A stretch of 64,000 nucleotides of DNA from Nocardioides solisilvae (GTDB lineage: Bacteria > Actinomycetota > Actinomycetes > Propionibacteriales > Nocardioidaceae). The stretch covers positions 992,001 to 1,056,000 of the forward strand of contig NZ_QHKX01000001.1 of NCBI RefSeq assembly GCF_003194625.1, given 5' to 3'. A program made the position numbers and the translations under genes. Below the pieces are notes generated by a model. The model worked only from the letters and a program-made list of their open reading frames with translations, searched no databases and was not told the DNA's origin. Each line of letters begins with the position of its first letter. The first letter of the stretch is position 1. Shown here piece by piece: positions 7,823 through 16,029 of the stretch.

Positions 7823-8810
7823 GACCCGTTCCGGACCGGCGCTGCTGGGCTGGTTGCTCGCCTGTGCGGTGCTGCTGGCGGTGCTCGGCGTCCTCAGTCT
7901 CTGCGTCGGCGCGCGCCCGGTGCCGCTGGGCGAGGTGGTGCAGGCGTTCACCGGCTACGACGGCACCGACGACCACGTCGTCGTGCGCGACGTTCGCCTG
8001 CCCCGGACCCTGCTCGCCCTCGCGGTCGGAGCTGCTCTCGCGGTCGCCGGCGCGCTGGTCCAGACGCTGACCCGCAACCCGCTCGCCGAGCCGGGGATCC
8101 TCGGCGTCACCGCGGGCGCCTCCTTCGCAATCGTGGTGGCCGTGGCGACGTGGGGCGCCGACTCCCAGGTCGCGATGCTGCTGGCCGCGTTCGTCGGGTC
8201 GGCGGTCGCCACGGTCCTCGTGTACGCCGTCGGCGGCAGCTCGCCGCTGCGGCTCGTGCTGGCCGGCGTCGCCCTCTCGGCGGTGCTCGCCGGGGTCACG
8301 CTCGGGATCCGGCTGACGATGCCCGACGTCTTCGACAGCTACAGGTTCTGGTCGGTCGGCTCGTTGGCGGGGCGGGAGCAGACCGCCCTGGGCCTGCCCC
8401 TGGCGGCGATCGGCGTCGGCGTGGTCGGGGCGCTGCTGCTGGTCCGGCCGCTCGGCGCGGTCGCCCTCGGCGAGCACGTCGCCCACACCCTGGGCGCGCA
8501 CGTGGTCCGCACCCGGGTGCTCACCGTCGTGCTCGTCACGCTGCTGGCGGGCGCGGCCACCGCCGTCGCGGGACCGATCGGCTTCGTCGGGCTGATCGTG
8601 CCGCACCTGGCGCGTCGGGCCGCCCGCGGCTCGATCGGCTGGCTCGTCACCCTCTGCCTCGTCCTGGGGCCGGCGCTGGTCCTCTTCTCCGACATCGCGG
8701 CGCGGGTCCTGCTCCCGACCGGCGAGGTGCCGGTCGCCGTCGTGACCGCGTTCCTCGGCGGTCCGGCGCTGATCTGGGTGGTCCGGCGCTACGGGACGGT
8801 CGCGCTGTGA
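7815..8810 (+). CDS. FecCD-family iron-siderophore ABC permease (importer 1, first subunit)
   Basis: A 331-residue BtuC/FecCD-type permease with about 9-10 membrane helices. Family signatures are RLPRTLLALAVGAALAVAGALVQTLTRNPLAEPGILGVTAGA in the first third, split between helices, and GPIGFVGLIVPHLAR near residue 255, the loop that contacts the ATPase. It pairs with the permease encoded at 8807 to form the channel for ferric siderophore. The start overlaps the preceding gene by 8 bases and the end overlaps the next by GTGA. Confidence 0.93.
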   Translation: MSETRSGPALLGWLLACAVLLAVLGVLSLCVGARPVPLGEVVQAFTGYDGTDDHVVVRDVRLPRTLLALAVGAALAVAGALVQTLTRNPLAEPGILGVTAGASFAIVVAVATWGADSQVAMLLAAFVGSAVATVLVYAVGGSSPLRLVLAGVALSAVLAGVTLGIRLTMPDVFDSYRFWSVGSLAGREQTALGLPLAAIGVGVVGALLLVRPLGAVALGEHVAHTLGAHVVRTRVLTVVLVTLLAGAATAVAGPIGFVGLIVPHLARRAARGSIGWLVTLCLVLGPALVLFSDIAARVLLPTGEVPVAVVTAFLGGPALIWVVRRYGTVAL

Positions 8811-9805
8811 GCGTCCTGCCGGCCGGGCCCACGACCCGGCGGGAGCCGGTGGTGTGCGTGCTCATCGCGCTCGCCACCCTCGCCGTGGCGTTCGTGGCGC
8901 TCTGCCAGGGCGCCACCTGGACCACGCCGGGCGAGACGCTCGCCGGGCTCCTGGGTCGCGGGGACCAGAGCTTCGTCATCACGCAGTGGCGGTCGCCGCA
9001 GGTCGCGGCCGGGGTCGTCTTCGGGATCGCGCTCGGGTTGGCCGGCGCCGTCTTCCAGAACCTCACGCGCAACCCGCTGGGCAGCCCCGACGTGATCGGC
9101 CTCGACGCCGGCGCCTGGACGGGTGCGCTGCTCGTCGTCGCCTTCGCGGGTGGCACCGCCGGGCAGGTGGCCGGAGGTGCTGTCACCACCGCGACCGCCA
9201 CCGCGCTGGTCATCTACCTGCTGTCGCTCAAGCAGGGGTTCAGCGGGCTGCGGCTGATCGTCATCGGGATCGCCGTCAACGCGATGCTCACGGCGGTCAG
9301 CTCGTGGATCGTGCTGCGCGCCGAGCTCGAGGTGGCGATCGCTGGGACCGCGTGGAGTGCGGGCTCGCTCAACGGGCTGGACTGGGACGAGGTGGCGTGG
9401 CCGTTCGCGGTGGTCGGGGTGCTGGCGGCCGTCCTGGCCGGGCAGTCCCGGGCGCTGCACCAGGCCGCCCTCGGCGACGCCGTCGCCGTCACCACCGGGG
9501 TGCGGCTCGGGGTCCACCGGTTCGTCCTGGTGGTGGCCGGAGTGGGGGCGACCGCGACCGTCACCGCTGCGGCGGGCCCCATCGTCTTCGTGGCCCTGGC
9601 GGCACCGCAGATCGGCCGCCGGCTCACCGGCAGCGCCGGCGTACCCCTGCTGCCCGCAGCACTCACCGGCGCCCTGCTCCTCGTCACCGCCGATCTGGTC
9701 GCCCAGGTGGTCACCCGACCCGTGCCGCTCCCGGTCGGCGTGGTCACCACCGCGGTCGGGGGCCTCTACCTGATCTGGCTGCTCGTGAAGGAAGTGAAGC
9801 GATGA
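8807..9805 (+). CDS. FecCD-family iron-siderophore ABC permease (importer 1, second subunit)
   Basis: A 332-residue permease with a GTG start in a 4-base overlap with the previous gene. Hydrophobic helices alternate with family motifs: WRSPQVAAGVVFGIALGLAG, FQNLTRNPLGSPDVIG, and the ATPase-contact region GPIVFVALAAPQIGRRL near residue 265. It forms a heterodimer with the 7815 product in the membrane. The end overlaps the ATPase gene by ATGA (9802-9805). Confidence 0.93.
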   Translation: MSVLPAGPTTRREPVVCVLIALATLAVAFVALCQGATWTTPGETLAGLLGRGDQSFVITQWRSPQVAAGVVFGIALGLAGAVFQNLTRNPLGSPDVIGLDAGAWTGALLVVAFAGGTAGQVAGGAVTTATATALVIYLLSLKQGFSGLRLIVIGIAVNAMLTAVSSWIVLRAELEVAIAGTAWSAGSLNGLDWDEVAWPFAVVGVLAAVLAGQSRALHQAALGDAVAVTTGVRLGVHRFVLVVAGVGATATVTAAAGPIVFVALAAPQIGRRLTGSAGVPLLPAALTGALLLVTADLVAQVVTRPVPLPVGVVTTAVGGLYLIWLLVKEVKR

Positions 9806-10572
9806 CCCGTCTGCAGGCGCACGACCTGACCCTCGGCTACGCCGACCGCACGGTGTCGGCCGGACTGTCGCTCGCCGTCCCGGACCGGGCGTTCACCGCG
9901 ATCGTCGGGGCCAACGCGTGCGGCAAGTCGACCATGCTCCGCGCCCTGGTCCGGCTGCTCCAGCCGCGTGCTGGCCGGGTGGAGCTCGACGGGACCGACG
10001 TACGCCGCCTCCGCCCGCGCGCGGTCGCGCGCGAGCTCGGCTTCCTCCCCCAGGGCCTGGTGCCGCCGGAGGGGATCCGGGTCGAGGCGCTGGTGCGTCG
10101 CGGCCGCTACCCCCATCAGTCGCTGCTCGCCGCGTGGACGCCCGACGACCAGGGGGCCGTGGACGCGGCGATGGTGGCCGCCGGCGTCGAGGAGCTCGCC
10201 GAGCGGCAGGTCGAGGAGCTGTCCGGCGGGCAGGCCCAGCGGGTCTGGATCGCGATGGTGCTCGCCCAGGAGACGCCCTACCTGCTGCTCGACGAGCCGA
10301 CGACGTTCCTCGACATCGCCCACCAGTACGAGCTGCTGCGGCTCCTCGCGCGGCTGCGCGACGAGGGCCGGACGGTCGTCGCGGTGCTGCACGACATCAA
10401 CCAGGCGTGCCGCTTCGCCGACCACGTGGTCGCGATGAAGGCCGGGCGCGTGGTGGCCGAGGGCGCGCCCTCCGACGTCGTGGACGCCGCGCTGGTCGAG
10501 GAGGTCTTCGGCCTCACCTGCGCCGTCGTCCCCGACCCCGTGGCCGGGACGCCGATGGTGGTGCCGCACTAG
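9802..10572 (+). CDS. iron-siderophore ABC transporter ATP-binding protein (importer 1)
   Basis: A 256-residue FepC/FecE-type ATPase. Walker A is GANACGKST near residues 35-43, the signature is LSGGQAQRV, Walker B is YLLLDEPTTFLD, and the switch His lies in AVLHD. The Cys within GANACGKST is also present in the ATPase of importer 2 (49622), suggesting the two are paralogs. It energises import through the two permeases. It is the last gene of the operon; a short gap then separates it from a convergent VOC gene. Confidence 0.94.
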   Translation: MTRLQAHDLTLGYADRTVSAGLSLAVPDRAFTAIVGANACGKSTMLRALVRLLQPRAGRVELDGTDVRRLRPRAVARELGFLPQGLVPPEGIRVEALVRRGRYPHQSLLAAWTPDDQGAVDAAMVAAGVEELAERQVEELSGGQAQRVWIAMVLAQETPYLLLDEPTTFLDIAHQYELLRLLARLRDEGRTVVAVLHDINQACRFADHVVAMKAGRVVAEGAPSDVVDAALVEEVFGLTCAVVPDPVAGTPMVVPH

Positions 10573-10589
10573 TCGCCTGTCGCTGGCCC

Positions 10590-10976
10590 TCAGTCCAGGC
10601 AGAACTCGTTGCCCTCGACGTCCTGCATGACCAGGCAGGACTCGTTGTCCTCGCCGGCGGGCAGCAGCGCGACGCGGGTGCCGCCGAGCGCCACGAGCCG
10701 GGCGCACTCGGCCTCGAGCGCGTCGATCCGCTCCTGGCCGGTGAGGCCGGTGGCGGCGCGGACGTCGACGTGCACCCGGTTCTTCAGCTGCTTGGGCTCC
10801 GAAACGCGCTGGAAGTAGAGCCGTGGCCCGACACCGGCCGGATCGGCGCAGGCCGACCACTCCTCCTCGCCGCGGGCCGAGTCGGGCACCGCGTAGCCCA
10901 GCACCTCCGCCCAGAACGCCGCCACCTCGGCCGGGCGGGCGCAGTCGAAGGTCACCTGGATCTGTCGTGCCGTCAT
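10590..10976 (-). CDS. VOC-superfamily (glyoxalase-like) protein
   Basis: A 128-residue protein with two beta-alpha-beta-beta-beta repeats typical of the vicinal-oxygen-chelate fold. It begins VTFDCARPAEVAAFWAEVLGY and ends VMQDVEGNEFCLD, the usual first and last motifs of the glyoxalase-6-like group. Potential metal or substrate positions include Glu in the terminal NEFC. The substrate is unknown. It stands alone, convergent with the importer and divergent from the DUF222 gene. No good ribosome site precedes the ATG. Confidence 0.8.
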   Translation of the reverse strand: MTARQIQVTFDCARPAEVAAFWAEVLGYAVPDSARGEEEWSACADPAGVGPRLYFQRVSEPKQLKNRVHVDVRAATGLTGQERIDALEAECARLVALGGTRVALLPAGEDNESCLVMQDVEGNEFCLD

Positions 10977-11098
10977 GCGGCCACACGATGGGCGGGACGC
11001 TCCACGCCGCGGCGCTGGCCGCCCTGCGTGAGGCGCTGGCCGAGGTGTCGGCCCTCTGAGGGCTGTGGAGGACGCGGCGAACTGTCGGCGCTGTGGAC

Positions 11099-11119
11099 TA
11101 TTCTCGAACACATGAGCGA
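11099..11119 (+). promoter_or_regulatory. leaderless promoter with LexA-type SOS box over the start codon of the DUF222/HNH gene
   Basis: TATTCT at 11099-11104 lies 7 bases before the ATG at 11112, the leaderless spacing. Overlapping it, TCGAACACATGAGCGA (11104-11119) matches the actinobacterial LexA consensus TCGAACRYRYGTTYGA at 14 of 16 positions; the mismatches are in the right half-site. LexA bound here would cover the transcription start. Confidence 0.6.
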
Positions 11120-12542
11120 GGCAGAGGTTCGATCCGGGTCTCTGGGGGAGTCGGAGGCAGCGCCTCCGACCCCTCCACCGCTGACGCCGTGGTCGGTGCC
11201 CGAGCTGGAGGGGTTGGTCGCCGAGCTGGCCACCAACGTGGTGCCGGAGGTGGACCCGGCTGCGTGTCTGGCGCAGGTGGAGGTGCTGGAGGCGTTGAAG
11301 GCGGCGTTGGCGGCGGCGCAGGTGCGGGCGACCGCCGCCTTCGCGGCTGCTGAGGTGCGTCGCCTCGAGGAGCGTGCCGCGGAGGCTCGCCGGGCTGGTG
11401 CGGTGTCTGGGCGTGGCCCTGCTCCTGCGGGGGTGGTGGCCGCGCAGGTGGGGTTGGTGCGGCGGGAGTCGCCGGCGCGGGGTCGGGTCTTGGTGTCTGC
11501 TGCGTCGGCGTTGGTCGCCGACCTGCCGCGCACGCTGGAGGCGCTGGGGCGGGGTGTGATGACCGAGGAGCGGGCGATGGTGATCGTTCGGGAGACCGCG
11601 GACCTGACCGCGGAGGAACGGCGGGCGGTGGATGCGGAGCTGACCACGCCGGTGGGGCCGCCCGACGGGTTCGACGAGCACGGCAACCCCCGGTGGGACG
11701 ACCCCACGGGTGAGGGCCAGTGCGCCGGACTCGGGACCGAGGCGCTGCGGAGGTTGGTGCAGAAGCTCGCGTTGCGCCACGACTCGACCGGGGTCGCGAG
11801 GCGTCGGGAGCGGGCCCGGGCGAGGCGTCGGGTGACCGGTCGGTTGCTGGGTGACGGGACGGGGCGGATCAGTGTGGTGGTGAAGACCGAGCACTACGCC
11901 CAGGTGATGGCCGCTCTCGCGAGGGCGACGGCGTCAGCCCGTAGCGAGGGCGACGAGCGGAGCGCCGACCAGGTCCGGGCCGACACGTTGGTCGCCCGGG
12001 TGACGGGGGTGGACCCGGTGGCACCGGTGCCGGTGGAGCTGCACCTGGTGGTCCCGGCCACGGGCCTGCTCGGTCAGCCGGGTGCACCGGCGGAGCCCGG
12101 CTGGGTCCTCGGTGGACCCGGTGCTCCCGCGGGCGGGGTCATCCCGGCGGGAATCTGCCGGGATCTCTTCGCCCAGGCCGCGGAGGCTGGGGTGGCGGCG
12201 GTGCGGCGGGTGTTCGCCGATCCCGAGGACGGTCGGTTGGTGGCGATGGAGAGCTCGAACCGGACCTTCGCGGGGTTGCTGGCGCGGTTGGTCCGGATCC
12301 GCGACGGTGGGACGTGTCGGACTCCGTGGTGCGACGCCCCGGCCAAGCACGTGGATCACGTCGACCCGGCCGCCGCGGGTGGCCCGACGAGGGAGTCGAA
12401 CGGCCAGGGGTTGTGCGAGGCGTGCAACCAGGTCAAGGAAGCACCGGGCTGGTCGAGCTACGTCGGCGTGAACGGCCAGACGCACCTCACGACCCCGGCC
12501 GGGGCGACGTACACCAGCCGACACACCCCGCTCGCCTGCTGA
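11112..12542 (+). CDS. DUF222 / HNH-endonuclease-domain protein (13E12-type)
   Basis: A 476-residue protein. The N-terminal ~330 residues are the helical, Ala/Arg-rich DUF222 region (LVAELATNVVPEVDPA, later LTAEERRAVDAEL). The C-terminus carries an HNH nuclease core: CRTPWCDAPAKHVDHVDPAAAGGPT followed by NGQGLCEACNQVK, with paired cysteines probably binding a structural metal. Multi-copy relatives are widespread in Actinobacteria, and their cellular role is not settled. It may be a DNA-damage-induced nuclease, which the LexA-like site across its start codon would support. It uses more GTG/GGG codons at some positions than neighbouring genes, but I see no clear sign of recent transfer. Confidence 0.88.
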   Translation: MSEAEVRSGSLGESEAAPPTPPPLTPWSVPELEGLVAELATNVVPEVDPAACLAQVEVLEALKAALAAAQVRATAAFAAAEVRRLEERAAEARRAGAVSGRGPAPAGVVAAQVGLVRRESPARGRVLVSAASALVADLPRTLEALGRGVMTEERAMVIVRETADLTAEERRAVDAELTTPVGPPDGFDEHGNPRWDDPTGEGQCAGLGTEALRRLVQKLALRHDSTGVARRRERARARRRVTGRLLGDGTGRISVVVKTEHYAQVMAALARATASARSEGDERSADQVRADTLVARVTGVDPVAPVPVELHLVVPATGLLGQPGAPAEPGWVLGGPGAPAGGVIPAGICRDLFAQAAEAGVAAVRRVFADPEDGRLVAMESSNRTFAGLLARLVRIRDGGTCRTPWCDAPAKHVDHVDPAAAGGPTRESNGQGLCEACNQVKEAPGWSSYVGVNGQTHLTTPAGATYTSRHTPLAC

Positions 12543-12577
12543 CGGGGGACTCGTTCTGGTGGAGGAGGGGACGAGCG

Positions 12578-14053
12578 TCACCAGTAGCGGCGAGCCCGCT
12601 CCTCGGGCGACCCCGGACCACGCGCGAGCAGCCCGAGCAGCTCGTGCTCCAGCACCGCGCCCGTCCGCCGGCAGAAGTCGGCCGGCTCGTCGGCGGCGTC
12701 GGGGAGCTCGGGCACGATGCGGTCGACGATGCCGAGCCGCTGGAGGTCCAGCGCCCGCACGCCCTGCGCGCGGGCCATGTCGGCCGCGTGCTCGGTGTCG
12801 CGGTGCACGATGGCGCTCGCCCCCTCGGGCGGCAGGGGGGAGAGCCAGGCGTGCTGGGCGGCGACCACCCGGTCGGCGGGCAGCAGGGCCAGGGCGCCGC
12901 CGCCGTTGCCCTCGCCGAGCATCAGGCAGAGCGAGGGGGCGCGCAGGGTGACCATGTCCTCCAGGCAGCGGGCGATCTCGCCGGCCAGCCCGCCGTTCTC
13001 CGCCTCCGCCGAGAGGGCGGCCCCCTGGGTGTCGATCACCGTGACGAGCGGCAGCCCCAGCTCGGAGGCGAGCCGCATCCCGCGCCGGGCCTCGCGGAGC
13101 GCGCCCGGGCCCATCGGGTGGTCGGTGGTCTGCCCGCGCCGGTCCTGGCCGAGGAAGACGCACGGCGCCTCGCCGAAGCGGGCCAGCGCGAAGAGCAGCC
13201 CGGGATCGCTCTCACCCTGCCCCGTCCCGTTGAGGGGGATGACGTTGGTGGCGCCGTACCGCAGCAACCGGCGCACGCCGGGGCGGTCCGGGCGGCGCGA
13301 CCGGGTCACGGCGTCCCAGGCGTCGACCTCGGGGACCTCGTCGGGCGTCGGGTCGGGCACGGTCGGGAGGTCGCGCCGGGGCCGCTCGAGGATGTCGAGG
13401 GTGCGGCCGAGGATGTGGCGCACGGCCCCCGGCTCGATGACGCCGTCGACGATGCCGCGCTCGAAGAGGTTCTCCGAGGTCTGCACGCCCTCGGGGAAGG
13501 GCCGGTCGTAGAGGGCCTCGTAGACCCGGGGGCCGAGGAAGCCGACCAGCGCGCCGGGCTCGGCGACGGTGAGGTGGCCGGTCGAGCCCCACGACGCCAT
13601 CACCCCGCCGGTCGTGGGGTGGCGCAGGTAGACGAGGTAGGGCAGGCCCGCGGCCTTGTGCGCGGCGACGGCCTCGGAGATCCGGACCATCTGCACGAAC
13701 GCCGCCGTGCCCTCCTGCATCCGGGTCCCGCCGCTCGTCGGGGCGCCGAGCAGCGGGATCCGCTCGGCGGTGGCCCGCCGGATCGCCGAGACCAGCCGGT
13801 CGGCGGTCGCCCGCCCGATCGAGCCGGCCAGGAAGGAGAACTCGCCCAGCACCACCGCGACCCGGTGGCCGTCGAGCCGCCCCTCGCCGGTGACGACGGC
13901 CTCGTCGACGCCCGACTTCTCCGCCGCCCGCGCCAGCTGGTCGGCGTACGCCGGGTCGAGCTCGCCGCGCTCGGGCGGCACGTCCCAGGAGGACCAGGAG
14001 CCCTCGTCCAGCACCAGGTCGATGAGCTCGCGGGCGGAGAGGCGTTCGGTCAC
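12578..14053 (-). CDS. acetyl/propionyl-CoA carboxylase carboxyltransferase with fused beta and alpha parts (AccD3-like)
   Basis: A 491-residue protein with a GTG start. The N-terminal half resembles AccD (LLGAPTSGGTRMQEG, TTGGVMASWGSTGHLTVAEPGALVGFLGPR); the C-terminal half resembles AccA (VTVIDTQGAALSAEAENGG, GEGNGGGALALLPADRVV, SPLPPEGASAIVHRD). No Cys4 zinc finger is present at the N-terminus, unlike E. coli AccD. The length and layout match AccD3-type proteins of mycobacteria. It would transfer carboxyl from biotin-carrier protein to an acyl-CoA, but no biotin carboxylase gene lies nearby and its substrate is unknown. The hexamer TAGCCT lies exactly 7 bases before the start codon, suggesting a leaderless mRNA. 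Confidence 0.88.
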   Translation of the reverse strand: MTERLSARELIDLVLDEGSWSSWDVPPERGELDPAYADQLARAAEKSGVDEAVVTGEGRLDGHRVAVVLGEFSFLAGSIGRATADRLVSAIRRATAERIPLLGAPTSGGTRMQEGTAAFVQMVRISEAVAAHKAAGLPYLVYLRHPTTGGVMASWGSTGHLTVAEPGALVGFLGPRVYEALYDRPFPEGVQTSENLFERGIVDGVIEPGAVRHILGRTLDILERPRRDLPTVPDPTPDEVPEVDAWDAVTRSRRPDRPGVRRLLRYGATNVIPLNGTGQGESDPGLLFALARFGEAPCVFLGQDRRGQTTDHPMGPGALREARRGMRLASELGLPLVTVIDTQGAALSAEAENGGLAGEIARCLEDMVTLRAPSLCLMLGEGNGGGALALLPADRVVAAQHAWLSPLPPEGASAIVHRDTEHAADMARAQGVRALDLQRLGIVDRIVPELPDAADEPADFCRRTGAVLEHELLGLLARGPGSPEERARRYW

Positions 14054-14060
14054 AGGGTGA

Positions 14061-14066
14061 AGGCTA
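14061..14066 (-). promoter_or_regulatory. leaderless -10 of the carboxyltransferase gene
   Basis: On the minus strand TAGCCT is followed by 7 bases and then the GTG at 14053. Confidence 0.55.
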
Positions 14067-14119
14067 GGCCAGTCAGGACCTTCGTCCTCCCCCTGCGCGA
14101 CCGCTGGTCCCGCCGCCGG

Positions 14120-14596
14120 CTAGGAGCCGGCCCGGGAGAGCAACGTGAGGGCCCACCACGAGATCACCCAGAACCCCGCGAACGACGGTGGTCCCGCCCA
14201 CCAGGAGACCCGCCTCTGCAGCCGGTCGTCCGCCCCCTGCTGGCGCAGCCGTTCCCGCCACCGCCAGTAGCCCGACACGTACGGCGCCGTGGTGACGAAG
14301 AACGGCAGGTACAGCGCCAGCGCGACCGTGACGACCAGCCACGGCCACCACCAGGGCATGGTGCCCCCCGGCAGGTGCGCCACCATGAGGACCACGACGA
14401 GGGCGATCAGTGCCAGTGACGAGATCGCGGCCGACCAGGGCCCGGCCCAGCGGCCACGTCGCTGCGCCCGCGGCACCCACCAGGCCGCCAGTCGATCCGG
14501 GAGTCCCAGCTCGTCGACGACCCACACGTGGGCGAAGCCCACGCCCAGGCACACCAGGTAGACGGGCCAGGCGTGGTCGGCGAGCGCCTCCCTCAC
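14120..14596 (-). CDS. membrane protein co-translated with an ECF sigma factor (paralog of 18840-19292)
   Basis: Unknown 158-residue protein with a GTG start overlapping the sigma-factor stop (GTGA, 14593-14596). About four membrane segments are visible (PVYLVCLGVGFAHVWVV, ISSLALIALVVVLMVAHL, LVVTVALALYLPFFV, FAGFWVISWWALTLL). Near the end it carries SGYWRWRERL, then GADDRLQRRVSWWAGPP, a signature shared with the protein at 18840-19292. The tight coupling suggests it works with the sigma factor, perhaps as a membrane-bound modulator. It has no recognisable zinc anti-sigma motif (HxxxCxxC), so anti-sigma function is only a possibility. Confidence 0.75.
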   Translation of the reverse strand: MREALADHAWPVYLVCLGVGFAHVWVVDELGLPDRLAAWWVPRAQRRGRWAGPWSAAISSLALIALVVVLMVAHLPGGTMPWWWPWLVVTVALALYLPFFVTTAPYVSGYWRWRERLRQQGADDRLQRRVSWWAGPPSFAGFWVISWWALTLLSRAGS

Positions 14597-15150
14597 CGGG
14601 CTCCGCGCAGCAGCGGCCGGGCGAGCTTGCGACCGTGGTGGATCTGCGCCTTGACCGTGCCGAGCGGCAGCTCGAGCTGGTCGGCGATCTCGTCGTAGGC
14701 CAGCCCGTAGACGTCGCGGAGCACGAGCGGCTGCACGAACGCCGGGTGCTCGGCCTCGATCGTCTCCAGCGCCTCGAGCAGGTCGAGGCGGGTGCCGGCG
14801 ATGACGCTCGTGGTGCGCGGGTCGGGGCGCTCCAGGGGGGCGACGTCGGTGGGTGCGGCCAGGTTCTTGAGCCGGCGGTACGTCGAACGGGCGCTGTTGA
14901 GCGCCACCACGTGCAGCCAGGTGGTGAAGCGGCCGCGCCGGTGCCACTGGTCCAGCTTGGCCGAGATGCTGAGCAGCGCCTCCTGGCAGGCGTCCTCGGC
15001 GTCGTCGGAGTAGGGCAGCACGCCCTGGCAGATCCGCAGCACCCGGGGCCGCAGCTCGCCGAGCAGCTGCTCCATCGCGGCCCGGTCGCCCTCCTGGGCC
15101 CGACGGGCGACGGCGTCGATCTCGTCCGGGGTCATCGGGGTGGCCTCCAT
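14593..15150 (-). CDS. RNA polymerase ECF-type sigma-70 factor
   Basis: A 185-residue group IV sigma factor with region 2 (LRICQGVLPYSDDAEDACQEALLSI, FTTWLHVVALNSARSTYRR) and region 4 (PLVLRDVYGLAYDEIADQLELPLGTVKAQIHHGR) joined by a short linker. It recruits RNA polymerase to a small stimulus-specific promoter set. The start at 15150 is supported by TAGGGT 7 bases upstream (leaderless). An internal ATG at 15135 has GGAGG 8 bases upstream and is a real alternative. It is followed by a membrane protein in a GTGA overlap, its likely functional partner. Confidence 0.9.
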   Translation of the reverse strand: MEATPMTPDEIDAVARRAQEGDRAAMEQLLGELRPRVLRICQGVLPYSDDAEDACQEALLSISAKLDQWHRRGRFTTWLHVVALNSARSTYRRLKNLAAPTDVAPLERPDPRTTSVIAGTRLDLLEALETIEAEHPAFVQPLVLRDVYGLAYDEIADQLELPLGTVKAQIHHGRKLARPLLRGAR

Positions 15151-15157
15151 GGGGCCA

Positions 15158-15163
15158 ACCCTA
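15158..15163 (-). promoter_or_regulatory. leaderless -10 of the ECF sigma gene, sharing the stop codon of the SDR gene
   Basis: Minus-strand TAGGGT is followed by 7 bases and the ATG at 15150. Its TAG (15161-15163) is the stop codon of the upstream, co-directional SDR gene. Confidence 0.6.
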
Positions 15164-15979
15164 GGCGTCCGGCTCCGCCATCCTGCGGTGCAGGGCCGCC
15201 TTGGCGCGGTCCGGCAGCACCTTGCTGGCCGCCTCCTGCACCCGGGTGCGCCAGCCGCCGCCGACCACCCGCGACTCGCCCGACATCAGCGCCTCGAACC
15301 CCTGGCGGGCCACCTTGGCCGGGTCGTCCTTGGCGCCCTGGCCGACCTTGGTCTTCTCCATGTCGGCCCGCGCGAAGAACTCCGTGTCGGTCGGCCCCGG
15401 CATCAGCAGGGTGAGCGAGACGCCCGTGTCGCGCAGCTCCTCCTGGAGCCCCTGGGTGAGGGACTGCAGGAACGACTTCGAGGCGTTGTAGGTGGACTGG
15501 AACGCGCCGGGCATCTCGGAGGCGATCGAGCTCGTCACCAGCACCCGCCCCTCGCCGGCGCGCACCATGTCGACCAGCACCAGCTTGGCGAGCTGGACCG
15601 TCGAGACGACGTTGAGCTGGATGATCCCCAGGTCGTGGGCGAGGTCGGTGTCGACGAAGCGGCCGCCGTGGCCGACGCCGGCGTTCAGCGCCACCGCCGC
15701 CAGTGGCCGGCCGGCCTCGCGGACCGCGGCCATCAGCTCGCTCACGCCGTCGGAACGGCGCAGGTCGACCTGGACGGCGCGCACCTCGCCGCCGTGGGCG
15801 CGCAGCTCCTCGGCGGCTCCCTCGATCGCGGGGTCCTCGGCGTTGACCACGAGGTCGAAGCCGTGCTCGGCGAACTGCCGGGCGAGCTCGAGGCCGATCC
15901 CGCTGCTGGCCCCCGTGACGAGGGCGAGCGGCCTCTCCGTCGGGGCGGGCCGGTCCTGGGCGGTGGTGGGCTCGTTCAT
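15161..15979 (-). CDS. short-chain dehydrogenase/reductase
   Basis: A 272-residue classical SDR. The NAD(P)-binding motif is TGASSGIG, followed by the LNAG motif (ALNAGVG), the catalytic Ser in VTSSIA and the YNASK catalytic Tyr/Lys. The first helix is followed by VVNAED; an acidic residue there may favour NAD(H). The substrate is unknown. A longer frame starting at 16018 exists, but the ATG at 15979 gives the normal family length. Its stop codon lies inside the promoter hexamer of the next gene (ECF sigma). It is divergent from the kinase at 16030. Confidence 0.9.
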   Translation of the reverse strand: MNEPTTAQDRPAPTERPLALVTGASSGIGLELARQFAEHGFDLVVNAEDPAIEGAAEELRAHGGEVRAVQVDLRRSDGVSELMAAVREAGRPLAAVALNAGVGHGGRFVDTDLAHDLGIIQLNVVSTVQLAKLVLVDMVRAGEGRVLVTSSIASEMPGAFQSTYNASKSFLQSLTQGLQEELRDTGVSLTLLMPGPTDTEFFARADMEKTKVGQGAKDDPAKVARQGFEALMSGESRVVGGGWRTRVQEAASKVLPDRAKAALHRRMAEPDA

Positions 15980-16029
15980 CTGCCGTCCGTACCCCTGCGC
16001 GGTGCGCCCATGCTGCAAGACTGGCGCCG

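Noticed and set aside
9918-11111. Long N-terminal extension of the DUF222/HNH frame
   Set aside because: It runs out of frame through the ABC ATPase and the VOC gene; the ATG at 11112 has a promoter-like element and normal family length.
11112-12542. Mobile element or homing endonuclease
   Set aside because: An HNH domain is present, but there are no flanking repeats, integrase or intron boundaries; DUF222/HNH genes are common chromosomal genes in Actinobacteria.
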